Made by a program: the position numbers and the translations under genes | In this document: in pieces, positions 1-6,887 of the stretch | Position numbering within the stretch: the stretch's first letter is position 1 | Layout of the letters: each line of letters begins with the position of its first letter | The notes under the pieces: generated by a model | Told to the model about the DNA's origin: nothing | The model's input: only the letters and a program-made list of their open reading frames with translations | Database searches by the model: none | From: CAZLIC01 sp964559535 | GTDB taxonomy: Bacteria; Pseudomonadota; Alphaproteobacteria; Rhodobacterales; Rhodobacteraceae | Assembly (NCBI GenBank): GCA_964559535.1 | Contig: CAZLIC010000082.1 | Coordinates: forward strand, 1-19,151 | Length of the DNA: 19,151 nucleotides | Reading direction: 5' to 3'

Positions 1-1230
1 GCAGAAGTCGATGTCGAAGTCGGGCATCGACACACGTTCGGGGTTCAGGAAGCGCTCGAACAGCAGGCCGTATCGCAGCGGATCAAGGTCGGTGATGGTC
101 AGCGCATAGGCGACCAGCGACCCCGCGCCCGACCCCCGGCCCGGGCCGACCGGGATATCCTTCTTCTTGGCCCACTTGATGAAGTCAGCCACGATCAGGA
201 AATAGCCCGGAAACCCCATCTGCTCGATGATGCCCAGTTCGAAGGCAAGGCGCTTCTCGTACTCGTCCACCGTCACGGCATGGGGAATCACGGCAAGCCG
301 CGCGGCCAGCCCTTCCTGCGCCTGACGGCGCAGTTCCTGCACCTCGTCATCGGCAAAGCGGGGCAGGATCGGCTTGCGCTTGGCCACCGCATAGGCGCAG
401 CGGCGGGCGATTTCTACCGTGTTTTCCGTGGCTTCCGGAAGGTCGGCAAACAGCCTCACCATGTCGGCTTCGGCTCTGAAATGATGCGCCGGGGTCAGCC
501 TGCGACGGGGCGACTGCTGGTCAACATAGGCGCCCTCGGCAATGCAGATCAGCGCATCATGCGCCTGGTACATCTCGGGCGCGGGGAAATAGGCGTCGTT
601 CGTGGCCACCAGCGGCAGGGCCAGATCGTACGCCAGGCGGATCAGGCCCGGTTCGGCCACACGCTCCGCCTCGGGCAGCACGCCCTGTGCATCGGGGTGG
701 CGCTGGAGTTCGACGTAGCAGCGGCCCGGATAAATCTCGGCCAGCCGGTCCAGCGCGTTGCGGGCGCGGGGGTCCTGCGCGGTCTGCAGGAAGCGGCCCA
801 CCGGACCGTCGGCGCCGCCGGTCAGGCAGATCAGGCCATCGCTGTGGGCGGCCAGATCGTCCCATGTCACCTGCGGTTCGGCCCCCGTGTCGCGCAGGTA
901 CAGCGCCGAGTTCAGCTTCATCAGGTTCATGTAGCCGGTTTCCGACTGCGCCAGCAGCACGATGGGCGCGGGGGGGCGAGGGCGCTCGCCGGGCTGGACC
1001 GGGTCGAAGGCCAGGCTGATCTGGCAGCCGACGATGGGTTGCACGCCCGCGGCCAAGGCCAGCGTGGAAAACTCCAGCGCGCAGAACATGTTGTTCGTGT
1101 CGGTCACGGCAACCGCGGGCATGGCCGCCTTGTCGCACAGCTTGATCAGGCTCTTGACCGGGATCGCGCCTTCCAGAAGCGAATGTTCCGTGTGGACGCG
1201 CAGGTGGATGAATCGGGGGGCATCGGGCAT
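1..1230 (-). CDS. dnaE: DNA polymerase III alpha subunit, N-terminal part (cut by window edge)
   Basis: Replicative polymerase catalytic subunit that extends DNA at the fork in the cytoplasm. The first 410 codons are in the window; the rest lies beyond the left edge. Translation from the ATG at 1230 begins MPDAPRFIHLRVHTEHSLLE, the typical start of the PHP domain (H9, H13, H16 region), followed by TDTNNMFCALEF and GCQISL. Near residues 360-400 it reads PVGPGRGSGAGSLVAYAL and then RVSMPDFDIDF, the polymerase Palm motif. D406 and D408 correspond to the first two catalytic aspartates (E. coli D401/D403), so the window ends just after them. An AGGG stretch precedes the start. The gene is 40 bases downstream of the DUF2269-like gene on the same strand and may be co-transcribed with it. 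DnaE1 is more likely than DnaE2 because of the general motif pattern, but the C-terminal half needed to be certain is missing. Confidence 0.93.
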   Translation of the reverse strand, partial: MPDAPRFIHLRVHTEHSLLEGAIPVKSLIKLCDKAAMPAVAVTDTNNMFCALEFSTLALAAGVQPIVGCQISLAFDPVQPGERPRPPAPIVLLAQSETGYMNLMKLNSALYLRDTGAEPQVTWDDLAAHSDGLICLTGGADGPVGRFLQTAQDPRARNALDRLAEIYPGRCYVELQRHPDAQGVLPEAERVAEPGLIRLAYDLALPLVATNDAYFPAPEMYQAHDALICIAEGAYVDQQSPRRRLTPAHHFRAEADMVRLFADLPEATENTVEIARRCAYAVAKRKPILPRFADDEVQELRRQAQEGLAARLAVIPHAVTVDEYEKRLAFELGIIEQMGFPGYFLIVADFIKWAKKKDIPVGPGRGSGAGSLVAYALTITDLDPLRYGLLFERFLNPERVSMPDFDIDFC

Positions 1231-1270
1231 GGGCGAACCCTAGCCAATGCCCCCCGGATAGGGAACAGGA

Positions 1271-1813
1271 TCAGGCAGCGGCAGGCCCGCGCGCGGGACG
1301 CAGGGTCAGCACGGCACCGGCCAGCACGGCAAGGCCCAGCGTGGCCAGAAGCTGCACCTCGGACCAGTCGGGTTTCACCACCATCAGGAAGACGATGGCG
1401 AATTGCACGACATAGTCGAACCGGCCATAGCGGATCAGCGCGCGGGCATCGGTCATCGCGGCGGCATCGCCCTGGCGGGTGGCAGTTCGCACTGCGCGTT
1501 CGCTGGTCGGGCCCAGCAACAGCGCCCCGAAGGCCGCGGTAAAGGCGATGCCCGCAAGCCCCAGCACCAGCCAGGCGGGCCAGCCATAGCCGCCATAGAT
1601 CGCCAGCCACAGCCCCGTCAGCAGGGTGGCAATGCTGGCAGGCATCAGCAGCCGCGGGCCGATGAGGGCCACCATGCGGACCACCGACATGATCTGGTCG
1701 GGGCGCGCGTTGGGCCCCATCAGGGCCGCGGCCAGAATCATGGCCAGACCGCCACCCAGCCAGACCATGGCCGCGCTGACATGGGTAAACTTGATCAGAA
1801 GTGCGAAGTCCAT
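1271..1813 (-). CDS. DUF2269-like integral membrane protein
   Basis: A 180-residue inner-membrane protein of unknown function. It begins MDFALLIKFTHVSAAMVWLG, a His-containing first helix with a small-residue GGGLA turn that resembles DUF2269/CopD-like small membrane proteins. About five hydrophobic segments are visible, near residues 5-32, 44-72, 76-100, 134-148 and 155-173, joined by a polar stretch (SERAVRTATRQGDAAAMTDARALIRYGR) at about 101-131. H11 is the only obvious candidate metal or haem ligand in the first helix. The ribosome-binding site is weak (ATACGGAAA before ATG). It is divergent from xdhA and upstream of dnaE, but neither neighbour suggests a role. The family name is from memory of the sequence style and was not searched; function is unknown. 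Confidence 0.75.
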   Translation of the reverse strand: MDFALLIKFTHVSAAMVWLGGGLAMILAAALMGPNARPDQIMSVVRMVALIGPRLLMPASIATLLTGLWLAIYGGYGWPAWLVLGLAGIAFTAAFGALLLGPTSERAVRTATRQGDAAAMTDARALIRYGRFDYVVQFAIVFLMVVKPDWSEVQLLATLGLAVLAGAVLTLRPARGPAAA

Positions 1814-2094
1814 TTTCCGTATCCAATGTTCGTTGCCGTTTGATGCGGCGCATTTACCGGCCCGCCTGTGCCGGCAACAGGTGGGGAAATCCCTACCGCG
1901 CGAAACCGCCCCGCCACAGCCTTTGCCCCTGCCGCCTTTTCGGGCAGGATGCGCCCGACTTTACGGCAAAAGGCGAAGGTGCTTCGCCGGGGCGGGCGAA
2001 GGCGGGGCTTGCCACATGGACGCTGGCGGGGCTTGATGGTGTCAAAGGCAGGGGCGGCAAACGCCCCGCCACAACGGGGAGACGGCGCAGCGGT
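1814..2094. promoter_or_regulatory. Divergent intergenic region and xdhA leader with hairpins and direct repeats
   Basis: This 281-base region must hold the promoters of the DUF2269-like gene (minus) and of the xdh operon (plus). I see no convincing -35/-10 pair. It contains a perfect 7-bp stem GGCGAAG/CTTCGCC with a 3-base loop (1972-1988), CCTGCC/GGCAGG (1928-1948), and GGGGCG/CGCCCC with a 5-base loop (2051-2067). It also holds two 12-base copies of CGCCCCGCCACA (1907-1918 and 2062-2073) around two 11-base copies of GGCGGGGCTTG (2001-2011 and 2025-2035). The GCCCCGCC core is exactly complementary to GGCGGGGC in the other repeat. The xdhA frame stays open through this stretch from 1801, but the extension is unlike the family and is probably not translated. 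Confidence 0.6.
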
Positions 2095-3474
2095 ATGGCC
2101 ACGGTTGCCTTCCATCTGAACGGGGTGCCGGTGCGCGTTGCGGACGCGCCACCGACCCGCACGCTGCTGGATTACCTGCGCGAGGATCGCGGGCTGTGCG
2201 GCACCAAGGAAGGCTGCAACGAGGGCGATTGCGGCGCCTGCACGGTGATGGTGACGGATGGCACGGGGTCGAAGGCGCTGAACGCCTGCATCCTGTTCCT
2301 GCCGCAGTTGGACGGCAAGGCGGTGCGGACGGTCGAGGGGATTGCCGGGCCGGGCGGGCAGATGCACCCGGTGCAGGCGGCGATGGTGGATCACCACGGG
2401 TCGCAGTGCGGGTTCTGCACGCCGGGGTTCGTGGTGTCGATGGCGGTGGCGCACCTGAACGGGCGGCGCGACCATGACGATCAGCTGGCGGGCAACCTGT
2501 GCCGTTGCACGGGCTATGCGCCGATCGTGCGGGCGGCCGAGGCGGCGGCGGCAGAACCGGTGCCGGAATGGATGCACACGGACGCCGCGCTGGTGACCAC
2601 ACCCGGCACGGGCGACGACATCGCATTTCGACCTGCCACCGAGGATGCGCTGGCCGACTGGTACCTGCGCCACCCGCAGGGCACCGTTGTCGCGGGCGCC
2701 ACCGACGTGGGTCTGTGGGTCACGAAACAGATGCGCGACCTTGGGCCGGTCGCATTCCTGAACGGCATCGCCGAATGGCAGCGGGTGACGCCGCAGGGCG
2801 ACCGCTTCCACATCGGCGCGGGCGTCACGCTGTCGGCCCTGTGGGAGGCAATGCAGGGGCCGCACCCCTCGTTTGCCGAACTGATCCGCCGCTATGCGTC
2901 CGTGCAGGTGCGCAACGCCGCCACCATCGGCGGCAACATCGCCAACGGCAGCCCCATCGGCGACGGCCCGCCCGCGCTGATCGCCATGGACGCCACGTTG
3001 CACCTGCGGCGGGGAGATGCGCGGCGGGACCTGCCGCTGGAGGCGTTCTTCCAGGGCTACCGCAAGCAGGACCGGCAGCCGGGCGAACTGGTGACGGGCG
3101 TCACCATTCCGGCCAGCGCACCTGCGCTGCGCTGCTACAAACTGTCGAAACGGTTCGATCAGGACATCTCGGCGGTGATGGGGGCCTTCAATGTGACCGT
3201 TGAGGCGGGAACGGTGACGGCAGCGCGGATTGCCTTTGGCGGCATGGCGGGGGTGCCGAAACGCGCAACCGCGGTCGAGTCGGCCCTGAAGGGCAAGGCT
3301 TGGACGATGGACACAGTGCAGGCCGCCCTGCCCGCCTTCGCGCAGGATTTCACGCCGATGTCCGACATGCGGGCCAGTGCCGCCTACCGGCTGACGACGG
3401 CGCAGAACATGCTGGTGCGGTACTTTCACGACCTTGCGGGGGTGCCCGTATCAGTGCTGGAGGTGGCGCCATGA
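2095..3474 (+). CDS. xdhA: Xanthine dehydrogenase small subunit (2Fe-2S and FAD domains)
   Basis: Electron-transfer subunit of cytoplasmic xanthine dehydrogenase. It carries electrons from the molybdenum site through two 2Fe-2S clusters to FAD and NAD+. The protein has 459 residues, close to the roughly 460 of R. capsulatus XdhA. Plant-type ferredoxin cluster ligands are C41, C46, C49 and C65 (GCNEGDCGAC, NAC). The second cluster ligands are C105, C108 (SQCGFCTPG) and C136, C138 (LCRCTGY). The FAD domain follows a linker, with VVAGATDVGL and ATIGGNIANGSPIGDGPP, and the CO-dehydrogenase flavoprotein C-terminal domain ends the chain. The ATG at 2095 was chosen because MATVAFHLNG is where the family begins. 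The Shine-Dalgarno GGGGAGA (2076-2082) is 12 bases upstream, rather far, and can be paired in a hairpin. It overlaps xdhB by 4 bases. Confidence 0.96.
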   Translation: MATVAFHLNGVPVRVADAPPTRTLLDYLREDRGLCGTKEGCNEGDCGACTVMVTDGTGSKALNACILFLPQLDGKAVRTVEGIAGPGGQMHPVQAAMVDHHGSQCGFCTPGFVVSMAVAHLNGRRDHDDQLAGNLCRCTGYAPIVRAAEAAAAEPVPEWMHTDAALVTTPGTGDDIAFRPATEDALADWYLRHPQGTVVAGATDVGLWVTKQMRDLGPVAFLNGIAEWQRVTPQGDRFHIGAGVTLSALWEAMQGPHPSFAELIRRYASVQVRNAATIGGNIANGSPIGDGPPALIAMDATLHLRRGDARRDLPLEAFFQGYRKQDRQPGELVTGVTIPASAPALRCYKLSKRFDQDISAVMGAFNVTVEAGTVTAARIAFGGMAGVPKRATAVESALKGKAWTMDTVQAALPAFAQDFTPMSDMRASAAYRLTTAQNMLVRYFHDLAGVPVSVLEVAP

Positions 3475-5828
3475 GCATGGGCAAGGCCCTGCCGCATGAT
3501 GCCGCCCCCCTGCACGTGACCGGGCAGGCGCGGTATGTCGATGATATCCCCCTGCCCGGTCACACGCTGCATCTGGCCTTCGGCCTGTCGCCCATCGCCC
3601 ATGGGGACATCGCTTCGCTGGACCTGTCGGCGGTCAGGGCCGCGCCGGGTGTGGCGATGGTGCTGGCGGCAGCGGATTTCGCGGAAATGCCGGACTGCTC
3701 GCCCTCGGCCCATGACGAGCCATTGTTGGCCACAGGCACCGTCCACTACACGGGGCAGCCGATGTTCCTTGTCGCCGCCGACAGCCACCACGCGGCGCGC
3801 CGTGCGGTCAAGGCAGTCAAAATGCAGTTCTCGGAAAAGCCCGCGCTGCTGACCGTCGATGACGCACTGGCGGCAAACAGCCGCTTCGAAAGCGGCCCTG
3901 TGGTGTGGTCGCGCGGCAATGCCGCTGCCGCCATCGCCACCGCCCCCCACCGTGTCGAAGGCAGTTTCGAGGTGGGCGGGCAGGAGCATTTCTACCTTGA
4001 GGGGCAGATTGCCGCGGCCATCCCGATGGAAGGCGGCGACATGCTGGTGCATTCCAGCACGCAGCACCCGACCGAAGTGCAGCACAAGGTGGCCCATGCG
4101 CTGCACCTGCCGATGTCGGCGGTGCGGGTGGAAACGCGGCGGATGGGCGGGGGGTTCGGCGGCAAGGAAAGCCAGGGCAACGCGTTGGCCATTGCCTGCG
4201 CCGTGGTGGCCGCGCGCAGCGGCCGCCCGGTGAAGATGCGGTACGACCGCGACGACGACATGGTCATCACCGGCAAGCGGCATGACCTGCGGATCATGTA
4301 CCGTGCCGGGGTCGATGCCGATGGCCGCGTGCTGGGGATCGAGTTCGTGCACCTGTTCCGCTGCGGCTGGTCGCAGGACCTGTCGCTGCCGGTGGCCGAC
4401 CGGGCCATGCTGCACGCCGACAACTGCTATTGGCTGCCCGCGGTGCGGATCGAAAGCCACCGGTTGAAGACCAACACCTGCAGCGCCACGGCCTATCGCG
4501 GGTTCGGCGGGCCGCAGGGGATGGTGGGGATCGAGCGGGTGATGGACCACATCGCCCATGCGGTGGGCCGCGATGCGCTGGCGGTGCGGAAGGCGAACTT
4601 CTATCGGTCGATGGCACCGTCAGGGCCGGGCACGGGCAAGCGGTTCGGCGGCGCGCATTCGCCCAAGCCCGAGGAGTTGGGCCCGCAGACCACCCCCTAC
4701 GGCATGCCGGTCGAGGATTTCGTGGCCGACGCGATGGTGGCGGAACTGGAGCGGACCGCGGCCTATGCCGAGCGCAAGGCGGCGGTGGCGGCGTTCAATG
4801 CGGCCAACCCGGTGCTGAAGAAGGGTATCGCGCTGACGCCGGTGAAGTTCGGCATTTCCTTCACGCTGACCTGGCTGAACCAGGCGGGCGCCCTGGTGCA
4901 TGTCTATCAGGACGGCTCGGTGATCCTGAACCACGGCGGCACCGAGATGGGGCAAGGCCTGTTCCAGAAGGTGGCACAGGTGACGGCGGACGTGTTCGGC
5001 ATCGACACCGCGCAGGTCAAGATCACCGCGACCGACACCGCCAAGGTGCCCAACACCAGTGCCACTGCGGCCTCGTCGGGGTCGGACCTGAACGGGATGG
5101 CCGCGCGGGCGGCGGCGCTGACGGTGCGCGACCGGATGGCGGCGCATCTGGCGGCCAAACATCAGGCGGACCCGTCCGAGGTGATTTTCGCCGGGGGCCG
5201 GGTGGCCGTGAAAGGGGCGGACTACAGTTTCGCCGAGGTGGCGGCCAGCGCCTATCAGGCGCGGGTGTCGCTGTCCTCGACCGGCTTCTACGCCACGCCG
5301 AAAATCGTGTGGGACCGGGTCAAGGGCCAGGGGCGGCCGTTCTTCTATTTCGCCTATGGCGCGGCGGTGACCGAGGTGGTGATCGACACGTTGACGGGGG
5401 AAAACCGGATCCTGCGCGCCGATTTGCTTCACGACACCGGCACCTCGCTGAACCCCGCGATCGACATTGGCCAGATCGAAGGCGCCTATGTGCAGGGCGC
5501 AGGCTGGCTGACCACCGAGGAACTGGTGTGGGACGGCAAGGGGCGGCTGATGACGCACGCCCCCAGCACCTACAAGATCCCGGCCTGTTCCGACCGGCCG
5601 CGCGTGTTCAACGTGGCGCTGTGGGGGCGGCCAAACCGGGAAGACTCGGTCGGCAAATCCAAGGCGGTGGGCGAGCCGCCGTTCATGCTGGGCATTTCCG
5701 CGCTGATGGCGCTGTCGGATGCGGTGGCGGCCTGCGGCGACGGGCGGGTGTACCCGGCGCTGGACGCGCCCGCGACACCAGAGCGGGTGCTGGCGGCGGT
5801 GGCGCGGGTGCGGGGCGGTGTTTCGTGA
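3471..5828 (+). CDS. xdhB: Xanthine dehydrogenase large subunit (molybdopterin-binding)
   Basis: Catalytic molybdenum subunit that hydroxylates hypoxanthine to xanthine and xanthine to urate. It has 785 residues, the normal size for the separate bacterial B chain. MGGGFGGKE places E233 where R. capsulatus XdhB has E232. ADRAML gives R311 (R310 equivalent, substrate positioning), TAYRGFGGPQ gives R343 (bovine R912 equivalent), and VGEPPF gives the catalytic base E735 (E730 equivalent). All expected active-site residues checked are present, so the enzyme should be functional and purine-type rather than an aldehyde oxidase. The start at 3471 is set by a perfect GGAGG 7 bases upstream (3459-3463) and by the ATGA overlap with the xdhA stop, which implies translational coupling and equal subunit synthesis. 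A palindromic repeat follows before xdhC. Confidence 0.96.
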   Translation: MSMGKALPHDAAPLHVTGQARYVDDIPLPGHTLHLAFGLSPIAHGDIASLDLSAVRAAPGVAMVLAAADFAEMPDCSPSAHDEPLLATGTVHYTGQPMFLVAADSHHAARRAVKAVKMQFSEKPALLTVDDALAANSRFESGPVVWSRGNAAAAIATAPHRVEGSFEVGGQEHFYLEGQIAAAIPMEGGDMLVHSSTQHPTEVQHKVAHALHLPMSAVRVETRRMGGGFGGKESQGNALAIACAVVAARSGRPVKMRYDRDDDMVITGKRHDLRIMYRAGVDADGRVLGIEFVHLFRCGWSQDLSLPVADRAMLHADNCYWLPAVRIESHRLKTNTCSATAYRGFGGPQGMVGIERVMDHIAHAVGRDALAVRKANFYRSMAPSGPGTGKRFGGAHSPKPEELGPQTTPYGMPVEDFVADAMVAELERTAAYAERKAAVAAFNAANPVLKKGIALTPVKFGISFTLTWLNQAGALVHVYQDGSVILNHGGTEMGQGLFQKVAQVTADVFGIDTAQVKITATDTAKVPNTSATAASSGSDLNGMAARAAALTVRDRMAAHLAAKHQADPSEVIFAGGRVAVKGADYSFAEVAASAYQARVSLSSTGFYATPKIVWDRVKGQGRPFFYFAYGAAVTEVVIDTLTGENRILRADLLHDTGTSLNPAIDIGQIEGAYVQGAGWLTTEELVWDGKGRLMTHAPSTYKIPACSDRPRVFNVALWGRPNREDSVGKSKAVGEPPFMLGISALMALSDAVAACGDGRVYPALDAPATPERVLAAVARVRGGVS

Positions 5829-5852
5829 CGCCGGGCGTGGCCCTGGTGGCGG

Positions 5853-5945
5853 CCCCCGGGGGTTTCACACCCCCGTCGTCCATTGGTCCTCGAACCAATG
5901 GCGGGCTCAATGGACGACCCCCGGCGGGGTATTTTCGCAAAGATG
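5853..5945. repeat. REP-like palindromic intergenic element between xdhB and xdhC
   Basis: The xdhB-xdhC gap is nearly filled by nested palindromes. CCCCCGGGGG lies at 5853-5862. GTCGTCCATTG (5875-5885) is perfectly inverted as CAATGGACGAC (5908-5918). An alternative inner hairpin pairs CCATTGGT (5880-5887) with ACCAATGG (5894-5901). ACCCC/GGGGT (5917-5930) follows. The two CCATTG-based stems are mutually exclusive. The unit ends in GTATTTTCGCAAAGATGA, the sort of tail I associate from memory with dispersed intergenic repeats in Rhodobacteraceae. It may act as an mRNA processing or stability element that sets the XdhC level below XdhAB. Copy number in the genome cannot be seen here. Confidence 0.65.
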
Positions 5946-5966
5946 AGAACCCCGCAGGAGTATCCG

Positions 5967-6887
5967 TTGTTTGACCTTGCCGCCCTGCGCACCGCCGTGT
6001 CCGCCCATGGCCGGGTAGTGCGCGTGGTGGTGGCCGCGGTCGAGGGATCGGCGCCGCGCGAGGCCGGGGCGGCGATGCTGGTTTGGGACGGCGGGCAGTC
6101 GGGCACCATTGGCGGCGGCGCGCTGGAGTTCGAGGCGGCGGCGCGGGCGCGGGGGATGGGGACGGACCGGGTGGACCGCCTGCCGCTTGGCCCGGCGCTG
6201 GGGCAATGTTGCGGCGGGGCGGTCACGCTGGTGTCCGAAGTCTGGGATGCGTCGCGGCTGGCCACCGTGGGCGATGTGGTGGCGCGCAGCCCCGAAGGCC
6301 GCGCCATGCCGCTGGCGGTGAAGCGGCTTCTGGACCGGGCGCGGGCGCGGGGCGAGGGGCCGCGGGTGGTCTGGACCGGCGGCTGGCTGGTGGAACCCGT
6401 GGCGGTGCCTGCCCGCGCGCTGTGGGTCTGGGGCGCGGGGCACGTGGGCCACGCCATCGTGTCGGTGATGGCGCCCTTGCCGGGCGTGGCGATCACCTGG
6501 GCCGACGTGGCACGCGACCGTTTTCCCGATGCGGTACCCGATGGCGTGACGCTGCGCGCGGAACATGACCTTGCCGCGCTGGGGGCGCAGGCGCCGCGCG
6601 AGGCCGAACACCTGATCCTGACCTTCAGCCATGCGCTGGACCTTGACCTGTGCCACCGCCTGCTGCGGCACGGGTTCCGCGCCTGCGGGCTGATCGGGTC
6701 GGCCACGAAACGCGCACGGTTCCGGTCGCGGCTGGCCGCGCTGGGCCACGCGCCCGAGGCCATCGCGCGCATCGCCTGCCCGATCGGTGACCCCGCGCTG
6801 GGCAAACACCCGCAGGCCATCGCCGTGTCGGTTGCCGCCGCCTTCCTGTCCCCTGCCCTGCCCATGGCCAAGGAGGCCACCGCATGA
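5967..6887 (+). CDS. xdhC: Xanthine dehydrogenase accessory protein, Moco chaperone
   Basis: Cytoplasmic chaperone that binds molybdenum cofactor, promotes its sulfuration and hands it to XdhB; it is not part of the mature enzyme. The N-terminal XdhC/CoxI domain shows GSAPREAGAAM, GTIGGGALE and the conserved QCCGGAV cysteine pair. The C-terminal Rossmann-like domain shows VWGAGHVGHAIV and CGLIGSATKRARF. I place the start at TTG 5967, giving (M)FDLAALRTAVSAHG, because AGGAG (5956-5960) lies 6 bases upstream and 306 residues fits the family. The alternative ATG at 5943 would add eight residues, MRTPQEYP, but has no Shine-Dalgarno sequence and sits at the end of the repeat. It overlaps the ATPase gene by 4 bases, linking cofactor insertion and transport in one transcript. 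Confidence 0.9.
   Translation: MFDLAALRTAVSAHGRVVRVVVAAVEGSAPREAGAAMLVWDGGQSGTIGGGALEFEAAARARGMGTDRVDRLPLGPALGQCCGGAVTLVSEVWDASRLATVGDVVARSPEGRAMPLAVKRLLDRARARGEGPRVVWTGGWLVEPVAVPARALWVWGAGHVGHAIVSVMAPLPGVAITWADVARDRFPDAVPDGVTLRAEHDLAALGAQAPREAEHLILTFSHALDLDLCHRLLRHGFRACGLIGSATKRARFRSRLAALGHAPEAIARIACPIGDPALGKHPQAIAVSVAAAFLSPALPMAKEATA

Noticed and set aside
1801..2094. In-frame 98-codon N-terminal extension of XdhA
   Set aside because: The extension (MRSPFSVSNVRC and on) is Arg/Pro-rich, unlike the family, and overlaps hairpins; open frames of this size are common by chance in GC-rich DNA.
1795..3429. Long minus-strand open frame opposite xdhA
   Set aside because: His/Arg-rich shadow frame antisense to a clear gene, with no recognisable domain.
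3300..3470. 57-codon upstream extension of XdhB
   Set aside because: It overlaps the conserved end of XdhA; the ATGA junction with GGAGG 7 bases upstream fixes the start at 3471.
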